Below, piece after piece: positions 41,886-50,222 of a stretch of DNA of 64,000 nucleotides; positions within the stretch are counted from its first letter, which is position 1, and each line of letters begins with the position of its first letter. A program made the translations under genes and the position numbers. A model generated the notes under the pieces. It made no database searches. It worked only from the letters and a program-made list of their open reading frames with translations, and was not told where the DNA came from. This DNA comes from Lacicoccus halitifaciens. Lineage in GTDB: Bacteria; Bacillota; Bacilli; Staphylococcales; Salinicoccaceae. The stretch spans positions 124,001 through 188,000 of the forward strand of contig NZ_JBDZDV010000005.1 of assembly GCF_040544485.1 (NCBI RefSeq), in the 5' to 3' direction.

Positions 41886-42359
41886 ATGAAGGAAAAAAAG
41901 GATTCGGTGTCTGCAAGACGTAAAATCATGACCTCCGGGGTGCTGATCGGGATCGGTGTGATGGCGCTTGTTGATGAAATCATTTTTCACCAGCTGCTCC
42001 AATGGCATCATTTCTTCGACTTCGACACGACCCAGTTCGGGATCTTTTCAGACGGTCTGTTGAATTCATTCGCTCTGTTCGCCATCGTTGCGGGGATATT
42101 TTTATTTGCCCATGTGGTCAGGATCCATACCTACTCCCCCGTCAGGTGGGCTGCCGGGCTGCTTTTGGGGATGGGCGCTTTCCAGCTCTTTGACGGCGTC
42201 GTGAGCCATAAGGTGCTGCGCATCCACCAGATCCGTTACAACGTGGATCTGCTGCCGTATGATATCGCATGGATTTCTTCGGCCATCCTGCTGCTCGCAA
42301 TCGGTGCCTTCCTGTGGTACAGGATCAGGAAGAATGATCCCGCGGTCCAGGGGGATTAG
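41886..42359 (+). CDS. DUF2243 membrane protein
   Basis: Membrane protein with four predicted helices, 157 residues from the ATG at 41886 (MKEKKDSVSARRK), preceded by GAAGGGGTG. Family features include GIGVMALVDEIIFHQLLQWHHFFD and DGVVSHKVLRIHQIRY with conserved Glu and His residues that could bind metal or haem. It ends 3 nt before the CtaG-like gene, so the two form an operon. Function unknown; association with copper/oxidase assembly proteins is inferred from the neighbour. Confidence 0.88.
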   Translation: MKEKKDSVSARRKIMTSGVLIGIGVMALVDEIIFHQLLQWHHFFDFDTTQFGIFSDGLLNSFALFAIVAGIFLFAHVVRIHTYSPVRWAAGLLLGMGAFQLFDGVVSHKVLRIHQIRYNVDLLPYDIAWISSAILLLAIGAFLWYRIRKNDPAVQGD

Positions 42360-42362
42360 GAT

Positions 42363-43148
42363 ATGCACGAACATTTCCATGCGATACAGGATGCCGTCGT
42401 AGTCACAGCCGTTATCCTGACCCTCGGCTACCTGATGGCGATGCGCGTCTCGAACCGCAAGTTCGGAAGATGGCCGGTGAGGCGGCCGTTTTTATGGATC
42501 TTAGGGCTCGTCACCGCAGCCAGTGCCTTCGTCGGGCCGCTCGGTGATGCCGCACATGAAAACTTCATCGCGCATATGTACGGCCATCTGCTGCTCGGGA
42601 TGCTTGCGCCGATATTCCTCGTCTACAGCAAGCCGATGACCCTGCTTCTGCGGGCGCTGCCGACCGGGGATGCGCGGATTGTCAGCCGTGTGCTGAACAG
42701 CGCCTACGGGAGGTTCATCACCAACCCGTTCACCGCATCCGTTCTGAACATCGGTGGACTGTTCCTGATTTACATGACAGATTTATATGTGTGGATGCAT
42801 GAAAGCATGATCCTTTTCATCATCGTCCACCTGCATGTGTTCCTTGCCGGATACTTATTCACCATCAGCATCATCTACGTGGACATCACTTCACACAGGC
42901 ACGCCTACTGGTACCGGGCCGTTGCGCTCGTTGCGGCGCTCGGCTTCCATAAGGCACTGTCGAAGCTGATCTATCAGAGTCCGCCGCCCGGCGTGCCGAC
43001 AGGCGAAGGCCGGACAGGGGCCATAGTGATGTACTACGGCGGCGATATCGTCGATTTAATATTGATCATCATTTTATGCTACCACTGGTATAAAAAGGAG
43101 ACCTCGGCACGTGAAGCCGGGGCCGACGCCGGAATGGCGAAAACCTGA
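42363..43148 (+). CDS. ctaG: CtaG-family cytochrome c oxidase assembly protein
   Basis: Membrane protein of 261 residues with about seven helices, of the caa3-type CtaG family that assists copper insertion into cytochrome c oxidase. Features are AHMYGHLLLGMLAPIFLV with conserved His, HLHVFLAGYLFTISIIYVDI with His-x-His and a conserved C-terminal LGFHKALSKLIYQ. It is directly after DUF2243. No oxidase subunit genes are nearby. The stop codon lies inside the left arm of the terminator hairpin. Confidence 0.88.
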   Translation: MHEHFHAIQDAVVVTAVILTLGYLMAMRVSNRKFGRWPVRRPFLWILGLVTAASAFVGPLGDAAHENFIAHMYGHLLLGMLAPIFLVYSKPMTLLLRALPTGDARIVSRVLNSAYGRFITNPFTASVLNIGGLFLIYMTDLYVWMHESMILFIIVHLHVFLAGYLFTISIIYVDITSHRHAYWYRAVALVAALGFHKALSKLIYQSPPPGVPTGEGRTGAIVMYYGGDIVDLILIIILCYHWYKKETSAREAGADAGMAKT

Positions 43149-43171
43149 ACGGAATTCCGTTCAGGTTTTTT
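43142..43171 (+). terminator. Palindromic terminator after ctaG
   Basis: AACCTGAACGGA and TCCGTTCAGGTT form a perfect 12-bp palindrome (43142-43167) followed by six T. Confidence 0.92.
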
Positions 43172-43407
43172 GGTGGATGGAGATATTTATTATGTTGAAC
43201 CGCCCATCAAATGCTCGTTCGATCCGCGAGCATCTGTTGGAACCGACAGCCCTTCTACAACATCTGCCGAAACCCGCCATACCCTTCCCCTCATATCCAC
43301 TTTATGGTATTATTACATTAACGTTATCTGAAAATTTGGAATTCATCAGGTTGTAGCCGGCAGACACGACGATTGAATCATTAAAACTATCTTAAGGAGT
43401 GTTTTTT

Positions 43408-45165
43408 ATGAAATCTTTCCTCAGACGTCTCAGCATGATTGCAGGGGTGGCGCTGCTCACAGCCGTCACTTTATCCCAGTTTGCGGCCGCTTCATCCTTC
43501 CAGCCGGATTACGGGACGGAAAACAATACGGCGACCGGCAGTGACGGCATGATTGTCTCCGCCCACCCGCTCGCCTCCCAGGTCGGGCTTGATGTTCTGG
43601 AGTCCGGCGGTAATGCGGTGGATGCCGCAATCGCCATGCAGTACGCGTTGACGGTGACCGAGCCCATGATGTCAGGCATCGGCGGCGGCGGTTTCATGAT
43701 GGTGTATGATGCAGCGACGAAGGAAACAACGATCATCAACAGCCGTGAGCGTGCACCGGCGGGCGCATATCCGGAAATGTTCCTCGGTGATGACGGGGAA
43801 CCGATGGATTTTGAAGACCGTGTAATCCACGGCAACTCGGTCGGTGTCCCGGGCACTGCAGCGGGACTTGAGACCAGCCACAACATGTGGGGAACAATCG
43901 CCATGCATGACCTGATCGCCCCGGCGATCGCGCTTGCCGAAGAAGGTTTCCCGATCGATGACTTCCTCGCGGGTGAAATAGAGACACATGCGGAAAAACT
44001 CGAAAGGAGTGCCGCAAGCGAAGTGTTCTTCAGTGACGGTGCGCCGCTTGCTGAAGGTGACATGCTCGTCCAGCCGGATCTTGCGCATACATTAAGAATG
44101 ATCAGCGAGCAGGGAACCGATGTATTCTACAACGGTGAAATCGCAGAAGCGGTTGCCAGCACCGTACAGGAATTCGGCGGCTCGCTCGCCGTTGAGGACA
44201 TGCAGAAGTATGATGTCACAATCGATGAACCGGTGTGGGGACAGTATAAGGATTACGACATCGCAACGATGCCGCCGCCAAGTTCAGGCGGGGTCTTCCT
44301 CCTGCAGATGCTCGGCATCCTTGACGGCTTCGATTTATCGCAGTATGACATCAAGTCAGTCGAGAAATATCATCTGCTTGCTGAAACGATGCACCTCGCT
44401 TATGCGGACCGTGCGGAATATGCAGGCGACCCTGAGTTCGTCGATGTGCCGGTGGAAGGTCTGCTCCATCCGGATTACATTGAAGAAAGACGCAATCTCA
44501 TCAGCCTTGATTCCGTGATTGAAAATCCTGAAGCGGGAGATGTCATGCCTTACCAGGAAGACTTTGAAAGACAGGGTGCGGTCGCACAGCCGGGTGACAG
44601 GGTGGACGGACAGACGACCCACTACTCCGTCGTCGATTCTTACGGTAACGTCGTATCCTACACGACAACCATCGAGCAGGTCTTCGGGTCGGGCATCATG
44701 GTGCCGGAATACGGCTTCCTGTTGAACAACGAACTGACCGACTTCGATCCGGAGCCGGGCGGTGCGAACGAAGTCCAGCCGAATAAACGCCCGCTCAGCA
44801 GCATGACGCCGACGATCGTCTTCAATGACGGCCAGCCGGTCCTCACAGTCGGCTCACCGGGCGGTCAGACGATCATCACTTCCGTGCTTCAGACAATCCT
44901 GAACACATACGAGTACGACCTGCCTCTCGCAGATGCACTGAACGAACCTAGGATATTCACAAACAACCCGGACAACTACCTCCATGAGGAAGGCATCCCT
45001 GAAGAAGTGATTTCACAGCTGAACGATATGGGCCACGGTTTCACTGACGAGCCGGCACCGATCGGCAACGTGAATAGCATCATGTACGACCCTGACGAAG
45101 GTGTCTACACCGGCGCCACCGATGAAAACAGGAACGGTGCCTCATTCGGACTCGAACTTGAATAA
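43408..45165 (+). CDS. ggt: Gamma-glutamyltransferase
   Basis: Transfers or hydrolyses gamma-glutamyl groups of glutathione and related compounds outside the membrane. ATG at 43408 is chosen with AAGGAG 9 nt upstream; the GTG at 43399 overlaps that site. The 585-residue precursor starts with a signal peptide (about residues 1-29, MKSFLRRLSMIAGVALLTAV...). The heavy subunit has SGGNAVDAAIAMQYALTVTEPMMSGIGGGGFM. Autocleavage is expected before Thr404 (GQTTHYSVVD), the nucleophile of the small subunit; GSGIMVPEYGFLLNNE follows. A shared terminator follows at 45,179. Could act in amino-acid salvage or gamma-glutamyl peptide use. Confidence 0.93.
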   Translation: MKSFLRRLSMIAGVALLTAVTLSQFAAASSFQPDYGTENNTATGSDGMIVSAHPLASQVGLDVLESGGNAVDAAIAMQYALTVTEPMMSGIGGGGFMMVYDAATKETTIINSRERAPAGAYPEMFLGDDGEPMDFEDRVIHGNSVGVPGTAAGLETSHNMWGTIAMHDLIAPAIALAEEGFPIDDFLAGEIETHAEKLERSAASEVFFSDGAPLAEGDMLVQPDLAHTLRMISEQGTDVFYNGEIAEAVASTVQEFGGSLAVEDMQKYDVTIDEPVWGQYKDYDIATMPPPSSGGVFLLQMLGILDGFDLSQYDIKSVEKYHLLAETMHLAYADRAEYAGDPEFVDVPVEGLLHPDYIEERRNLISLDSVIENPEAGDVMPYQEDFERQGAVAQPGDRVDGQTTHYSVVDSYGNVVSYTTTIEQVFGSGIMVPEYGFLLNNELTDFDPEPGGANEVQPNKRPLSSMTPTIVFNDGQPVLTVGSPGGQTIITSVLQTILNTYEYDLPLADALNEPRIFTNNPDNYLHEEGIPEEVISQLNDMGHGFTDEPAPIGNVNSIMYDPDEGVYTGATDENRNGASFGLELE

Positions 45166-45178
45166 TTGTAATCCAAAA

Positions 45179-45209
45179 TAAACCCACCTCATTAGAGGTG
45201 GGTTTTTTA
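45179..45209. terminator. Convergent bidirectional terminator
   Basis: AACCCACCTC (45181-45190) pairs with GAGGTGGGTT (45195-45204), with T-rich runs on both strands. Confidence 0.92.
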
Positions 45210-45980
45210 TTGGAAGTATTTAATCAGGGTTTTTCCGAGGTCATTCAGGAAATACCGTGCTTCGAGGTTGCTGTTCCAATCAGAAGAGAGCACGGAGAAC
45301 TTCACCGTCTTATCCTTCGACTGCAGGACGCCGATGTCATGCTCGAGGTTATCAAGCGTGCCCGTCTTATTCGACACGGTGATATGATCCTCATCCCCGC
45401 CGTCGTTCAGCGCACCGCCGACGCGGTCGTTGAACTGCGAATTGCGCATATGCTTCTGCATATCCTGTCTCACAGGCTCCGGGATGAATTTATTTTCTTC
45501 ATATATAAGGTGAAGTGCCGTCATCATATCTTCGGCAGTGGCGGTGTTCGATATTTTAGATGCATCCCCCGACGTATCCATGAAATGCCGCCCGAGCACC
45601 GAGTCGTTGATGCCCCACTCCCTGAATGATTTCTCAAGATTTTTAAATCCGACATAGTCCATCAGCATGTTGGAAGCCGTATTGTCCGAGACGATCATCG
45701 CAAGCACCACCGTATCTTTCAGAGGAATCACTTCCACATCATTCAATGCATGAAGCACCCCCGAACCGCCGACCTTCTTTTTGACGAGCAGCAGGTCATC
45801 CCGATCCACATCGTGCGCCTTTTTAAGTGCGGCAAGGCAGAGCGGTATTTTGATGACGCTTGCCGAGCGATGGACTTTATTTTCCCGGTGACGGATCACT
45901 TCCCCTTCGTGTTCGATCACATACGAGATGTTTTTCGTCGACTGCTGCCGCACCAGCATGTCTATCTCTTCTTTCATCAT
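45207..45980 (-). CDS. Class A-like serine beta-lactamase-fold hydrolase
   Basis: Serine hydrolase of the penicillin-recognising fold. The start is the doubled ATG ending at 45980, behind GGGGGAGTC; this gives 257 residues. Motifs are SVIK (Ser41, Lys44), SDN (98-100) and KTG (205-207), spaced as in class A enzymes. I find no convincing Glu166-type ExxLN element; the stretch before SNTATAEDM lacks it. No signal peptide is visible, which is odd for a beta-lactamase and suggests a cytoplasmic or non-classical role. It is separated from the next upstream gene by a 51-bp repeat array. Confidence 0.8.
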   Translation of the reverse strand: MMKEEIDMLVRQQSTKNISYVIEHEGEVIRHRENKVHRSASVIKIPLCLAALKKAHDVDRDDLLLVKKKVGGSGVLHALNDVEVIPLKDTVVLAMIVSDNTASNMLMDYVGFKNLEKSFREWGINDSVLGRHFMDTSGDASKISNTATAEDMMTALHLIYEENKFIPEPVRQDMQKHMRNSQFNDRVGGALNDGGDEDHITVSNKTGTLDNLEHDIGVLQSKDKTVKFSVLSSDWNSNLEARYFLNDLGKTLIKYFQ

Positions 45981-46064
45981 GGTGACTCCCCCTTTATACA
46001 TCATCATAATCGAGTTCCTGAAGATGCACAACAAGTCAGCGTATACCCTGCGGACAACTGAGGT

Positions 46065-46404
46065 GTTCAGTTAGCTGGATTTTCATGGCTATCTAAACAG
46101 TAAGGCCCTTCAAGCGTTTAGTTAGCTGGATTTTTAAGGTTAACTAAACAGTAAGGGACTTCAAACGTTTAGTTAGCTGTATTTTCATGGCTATCTAAAC
46201 AGTAAGGGGCTTCAGACGTTTAGTTAGCTGGATTTTTAAGGTTAACTAAACAGAAAGGCTCTTCAAACGTTCAGATAGCTGGATTTTTATGGCCATCTAA
46301 ACAGCAAGGAGCTTCAGACGTTTAGTTAGCTGGATTTTTAAGGTTAACTAAACAGAAAGGCTCTTCAAACGTTCAGATAGCTGGATTTTTAAGGCTATCT
46401 AAAC
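46065..46404. repeat. Tandem array of seven 51-bp hairpin units
   Basis: Units begin at 46065, 46116, 46167, 46218, 46269, 46320 and 46371, exactly 51 bp apart. Each has a 34-nt hairpin with outer stem GTTTAG... and CTAAAC, then a 17-nt linker such as AGTAAGGGACTTCAAAC. Two stem types occur: AGTTAGC facing GGTTAACT, and AGATAGC facing GGCTATCT or GGCCATCT. Both sides change together in units 2 and 4-7. Units 4-5 and 6-7 are near-identical 102-bp blocks. The array lies between two minus-strand genes and has no clear reading frame. Confidence 0.95.
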
Positions 46405-46443
46405 AGCAAGCCTCGCCGCCCCCCATAAAAACCCTCAAAATAC

Positions 46444-46471
46444 AAAAAGGCCGGGACCCATGTCCCGACCT
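46444..46471 (-). terminator. Terminator of the first binding-protein gene
   Basis: On the minus strand GGTCGGGAC pairs with GTCCCGGCC, followed by five T. Confidence 0.88.
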
Positions 46472-46479
46472 CCCAGCAA

Positions 46480-48156
46480 TTATTTGAATGTCAGATTCTC
46501 TATGCGCACCAGGCCGATCGGGTCGATGGCCACGCCGTCAACTTGTGACGTATCCACGCCGACCGCGAAGTTCGGATGGACGAGTGAGACCGTCGGTGCT
46601 TCTTCAATGATGATTTCCTGTGCGGCCGAATAGGCATCGGCGCGGTCGCCTTCATCAGCCTCGCTCCGTCCTGCATCGAGTGCCGCGTCCAGTTCATCAT
46701 TTGCATAGAATGAACGGTTGCCTGTCGCGCCTTTATTCTCCGAATGATACAGTGCGTATAATCCGTTGTCGGCATCACCGGTCACCGTCGTCCAGCCCAT
46801 TGCGAACATTTCATGATCGCCCTGGCCCGTCCGCTCAAGGAACGTGCCCCATTCAAGCTGCTGCACCGACACTTCAATGCCGAGCTCGGCCAGGCTTTCC
46901 TGGATGTACAAGGCAGTGTCGACGTTCATCTGATCGTCCCTCACCCACAGTTCGGTCGAGAATCCGTCCGGATGATCACTTTCTGCGAGTAGTTCTTTCG
47001 CCCTCTCCAGGTCATATTCACGGCCGTCGAGTGAATCGTCATAACCCCATACATCCGGTGCAATCGGGTGTGTGGCTGCAATGCCCATGTTGTCGTAGAC
47101 GCCTTCGACGATCATGTCCCTGTCGATTGCATATGCAATGGCCTGCCTGACGCGCACGTCATCAAACGGCTCCTTTTCAGTGTTGAAGCCCAAATAATCC
47201 GTACGGGATGATTCCTGCTCCAAAAGCTCCGTATTTTCGCCGCTTTCGACACGGTCCGCATTCGCAGAGTCAACATCACGGACGATCTGGACGCCGCCCG
47301 TCTCAAGCTCCGCAAGCCTCGCACCGGACTCCGGAATGACGCGGAAAGTCACCGTATCAAAGCCGCGTTCACCGCCTTCTCCCTGGAAACCCTCAAACTT
47401 CGTCAGGACCGTTTCCTGTCCCGGATTTCGTTCTTCAAGCATCACATGGTTCGTGCCGTCCGTCTCGGAGCCGATCACCGAACCGACATGTTCGGAAATC
47501 TGATCCATGACTTCCTCATACTCATCCCCGCCGTCTTCGCGGAGCACGTAATACTCATCCGCCGTCATATCGACCCCCGCTTCATCGAGCGCATACTGAT
47601 AATCCTCATCGATCAGCGACTTGCTGATGATGCCGCCGGTGTTGTGCGCGAGATGGCTCGGCAGCGGTGCAAATGGGAACTCGGTATGGATGTTCACTTC
47701 ATAATCACCGACGATCTCCACTTCCTCGATCATCTCGAACAGGAAGGCCGCTTCCGATGCGACCGCCTCATCATTCACACGGTCGAGCGTCGCCTTCACA
47801 TCTTCTGCCGTGAATGCCTCGCCGCTGTGGAAGGTCGTGCCTTCCCTGAGCTGAAAGTTCCACACATCATCTTCAATGGTCTCCCATTCCTCGGCCAGGC
47901 CTGCGGTGAGTTCCATCTCCATGGTCTGATTCACCAGCGTCTCGTATATATTCATGCGCACCTGCGCCGAAGCGGTGTCGTTGCTGCCGTGCGGGTCGAT
48001 GGAGACGACGTCATCCTGCATGGCGATCACAAGGTCGCCCGCATCCGCCGCGCCGTCCCCTTCCGCCGCTTCATCCACATTGGAATCGTCCGCGCAGGCC
48101 GAGAGCACCAAAGCAAGCACACCCGTCAGCATAAGCAACATGTATTTATTCATCAT
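46480..48156 (-). CDS. Family 5 extracellular solute-binding lipoprotein (copy 1)
   Basis: Binding protein for an ABC importer of peptides, glutathione or nickel-type ligands. The 558-residue precursor (or 557 from the second ATG) has a lipoprotein signal with lipobox LSAC at residues about 18-21, then a very acidic linker (DDSNVDEAAEGDGAADAGD). The SBP_bac_5 core shows SIDPHGSNDTASAQVRMNIYETLV, REGTTFHSGEAFTAEDVKATLDRV, TDYLGFNTEKEPFDDVRVRQAIAYAIDRD and the ELWVRDDQ region. It is closely similar to the downstream-numbered neighbour at 48,316-50,013 over its length. No permease or ATPase gene is adjacent, so it must use components encoded elsewhere. Confidence 0.92.
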   Translation of the reverse strand: MMNKYMLLMLTGVLALVLSACADDSNVDEAAEGDGAADAGDLVIAMQDDVVSIDPHGSNDTASAQVRMNIYETLVNQTMEMELTAGLAEEWETIEDDVWNFQLREGTTFHSGEAFTAEDVKATLDRVNDEAVASEAAFLFEMIEEVEIVGDYEVNIHTEFPFAPLPSHLAHNTGGIISKSLIDEDYQYALDEAGVDMTADEYYVLREDGGDEYEEVMDQISEHVGSVIGSETDGTNHVMLEERNPGQETVLTKFEGFQGEGGERGFDTVTFRVIPESGARLAELETGGVQIVRDVDSANADRVESGENTELLEQESSRTDYLGFNTEKEPFDDVRVRQAIAYAIDRDMIVEGVYDNMGIAATHPIAPDVWGYDDSLDGREYDLERAKELLAESDHPDGFSTELWVRDDQMNVDTALYIQESLAELGIEVSVQQLEWGTFLERTGQGDHEMFAMGWTTVTGDADNGLYALYHSENKGATGNRSFYANDELDAALDAGRSEADEGDRADAYSAAQEIIIEEAPTVSLVHPNFAVGVDTSQVDGVAIDPIGLVRIENLTFK

Positions 48157-48263
48157 TATTCCTCCTTCATATAAAACTAATAATACTTTAACACGTTAAT
48201 GTACTGTGGGACGGAAGTTCATTAAAAAATTCACATGATTTTCGAAATAAAGTTCTCCAAAAA

Positions 48264-48298
48264 TTAAAAATGACCCCAAAATCTTATTTGGGGTCATC
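48264..48298 (-). terminator. Terminator of the second binding-protein gene
   Basis: On the minus strand ATGACCCCAAA pairs with TTTGGGGTCAT, followed by a T-rich stretch. Confidence 0.88.
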
Positions 48299-48315
48299 TG
48301 TTGAATCTCTTTCAA

Positions 48316-50013
48316 TTATTCGTTGAATGTCACGTTCTCAAACCGTACGTCACCGAGGGCATCCAGCTCAATGCCGTCAACCTGGCTGGTATCGACACCG
48401 ATTGAGAAGTTGGAATGCACGATCGGTGCAATCGGCGCTTCTTCTATGATGATCTGCTGTGCAGTGGAGTAAGCTTCCGCACGTGCATCTTCATCAGATT
48501 CAGTCCTGCCGTCATCAAGTGCTTCGTCGAGTTCGTCATTCGCATAGAATGAACGGTTGCCGACGGCACCGAAGTTATCGGAATGATGCAGTGCATATAA
48601 GCCGTAGTCCGCATCCGCCGTTACAGTCGTCCAGCCGAGCAGGTACATTTCCTGGTCGCCCTGGCCTGTCCTGTCGAGGAACGCGCCCCACTCCATCTGC
48701 TCAACCTGTACATCGATGTTCAGTTCGCCGAGGCTCTCCTGGATATACAGTGCTGTGTCGACGATCATCTGGTCGTCCCTCACCCATAACTCGGTTGAGA
48801 ATCCGTCAGGATGATCACTTTCAGCAAGCAGTTCCTTCGCTCTGTCGAGGTCGTACTGCTGGCCTTCAAGGCTGTCGTCATAACCCCATACATCCGGCGG
48901 GATCGGGTGTGTCGCCGAAATGCCCATGCCGTCGTACACGCCTTCAACGATTGCTTCAGTATCGATTGCGTGTGCAATCGCCTGTCTCACTTTCTCATCG
49001 TCGAAAGGTTCTTTCTGGGTGTTGAAACCGAGGTAGTCCGTACGCAGTGATTCCTGCTCCAGCAGCTCGGTGTTTTCACCGCTCTCAACACGCTGTGCGT
49101 TGGATGCATCGATGTCGCGTGCAACCTGTACACCGCCTGTTTCAAGTTCGGCAAGTCTTGCACTCACTTCAGGGATGACACGGAAAGTGACTGAATCAAA
49201 GTTCCGCTCCCCGCCCTGGAAGTCTTCAAATCTTGTAAGTACCGTTTCCTGTCCAGGGTTGCGCTCTTCCAGGACACCGTGGTTCGTGCCATCCGGATTT
49301 GAGCTGATGACGTTGCCGATGTCGCCTGAAATCTGATCCATGACATCTTCATACTCGTCCCCGCCTTCTTCACGGAGTTCATAGTATTCATCTGCAGTCA
49401 TGTCGACACCCGCTTCATCCAAAGCATTCTGGTAGTCTTCATCGATGAGCGATTTGCTCATGATGCCGCCAGTGTTATGTGCCAGGTGGCTCGGAAGCGG
49501 CGCAAAAGGATATTCCGTATGGAGGTTGACTTCGTAGTCGCCCACGATTTCAACTTCCTCGATCATTTCAAACAGGAAAGCGACTTCTGAAGCGACCGCT
49601 TCGTCACGCACCCTGTCGAATGTCGCTTTGACATCTTCGGCAGTGAACTCTTCACCGCTGTGGAATGTCGTACCTTCCCTGAGCGTCAAGTTCCACACGT
49701 CTTCCTCAACGGCTTCCCATTCCTCCGCAAGACCCGGAACCAGTTCCATGTTGGCATCCTGCTGCACCAGGCTTTCATAGATGTTCTGACGCACCTGTGA
49801 TGAGGCAGAGTCGTTACTGCCGTGCGGATCCAGTGACACCGCGTCATCCTGCATGGCAATCACGATGTCACCGGATGCCGATTCCTCCGTCGCTGCATCG
49901 CCGTCATCGGCGTTGTCCCCTGCAGCTTCTTCATCGACCTCTGAATCATCCGCACATGCCGCAAGCACTAGCACGAACACAGACATCAATGAAAGCATCA
50001 AATACTTTCTCAT
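48316..50013 (-). CDS. Family 5 extracellular solute-binding lipoprotein (copy 2)
   Basis: Paralogue of copy 1, same family and role. The start is the ATG ending at 50013 (MRKYLMLSLMSVFVLVLAAC); GGGGG AAAAAGA stands upstream and the upstream frame adds 15 unlikely residues. The precursor has 565 residues, a lipobox LAAC and a very acidic Asp/Glu-rich linker after it. Core segments match copy 1 almost word for word (SLDPHGSNDSASSQVRQNIY, GTTFHSGEEFTAEDVKATFDRV, DYLGFNTQKEPFDDEKVRQA). The tandem pair arose by duplication; each has its own terminator and so probably its own promoter. Confidence 0.92.
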   Translation of the reverse strand: MRKYLMLSLMSVFVLVLAACADDSEVDEEAAGDNADDGDAATEESASGDIVIAMQDDAVSLDPHGSNDSASSQVRQNIYESLVQQDANMELVPGLAEEWEAVEEDVWNLTLREGTTFHSGEEFTAEDVKATFDRVRDEAVASEVAFLFEMIEEVEIVGDYEVNLHTEYPFAPLPSHLAHNTGGIMSKSLIDEDYQNALDEAGVDMTADEYYELREEGGDEYEDVMDQISGDIGNVISSNPDGTNHGVLEERNPGQETVLTRFEDFQGGERNFDSVTFRVIPEVSARLAELETGGVQVARDIDASNAQRVESGENTELLEQESLRTDYLGFNTQKEPFDDEKVRQAIAHAIDTEAIVEGVYDGMGISATHPIPPDVWGYDDSLEGQQYDLDRAKELLAESDHPDGFSTELWVRDDQMIVDTALYIQESLGELNIDVQVEQMEWGAFLDRTGQGDQEMYLLGWTTVTADADYGLYALHHSDNFGAVGNRSFYANDELDEALDDGRTESDEDARAEAYSTAQQIIIEEAPIAPIVHSNFSIGVDTSQVDGIELDALGDVRFENVTFNE

Positions 50014-50176
50014 TCTTTTTCCCCCTATACACTTTTGTGAATATACATCAGCTTTCACATAAATATGTAGGCCACTGCATATCTTATATAAACTTTACCA
50101 TAAACGCCCTTCTTAACCAATATAATTTTCTAATAATTTGTTTTAATTTAAATATTATCAAAGTTCAGTGATGGAA

Positions 50177-50207
50177 TAAAAAAACCGCAGGACGTGAGCC
50201 CTGCAGT
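50177..50207 (-). terminator. Terminator after the MFS gene
   Basis: On the minus strand CTGCAGGGC pairs with GTCCTGCGG (one G-T), followed by eight T. Confidence 0.88.
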
Positions 50208-50222
50208 CTTTGAAAATTGATA

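Noticed and set aside
46065..46404. CRISPR array
   Set aside because: The repeated part covers the whole unit, with no unique spacers of 30-40 bp and no cas genes nearby. The internal symmetry is a hairpin per unit.
47446..48174. 242-codon plus-strand frame inside the binding-protein gene
   Set aside because: Antisense shadow within a lipoprotein gene with clear motifs.
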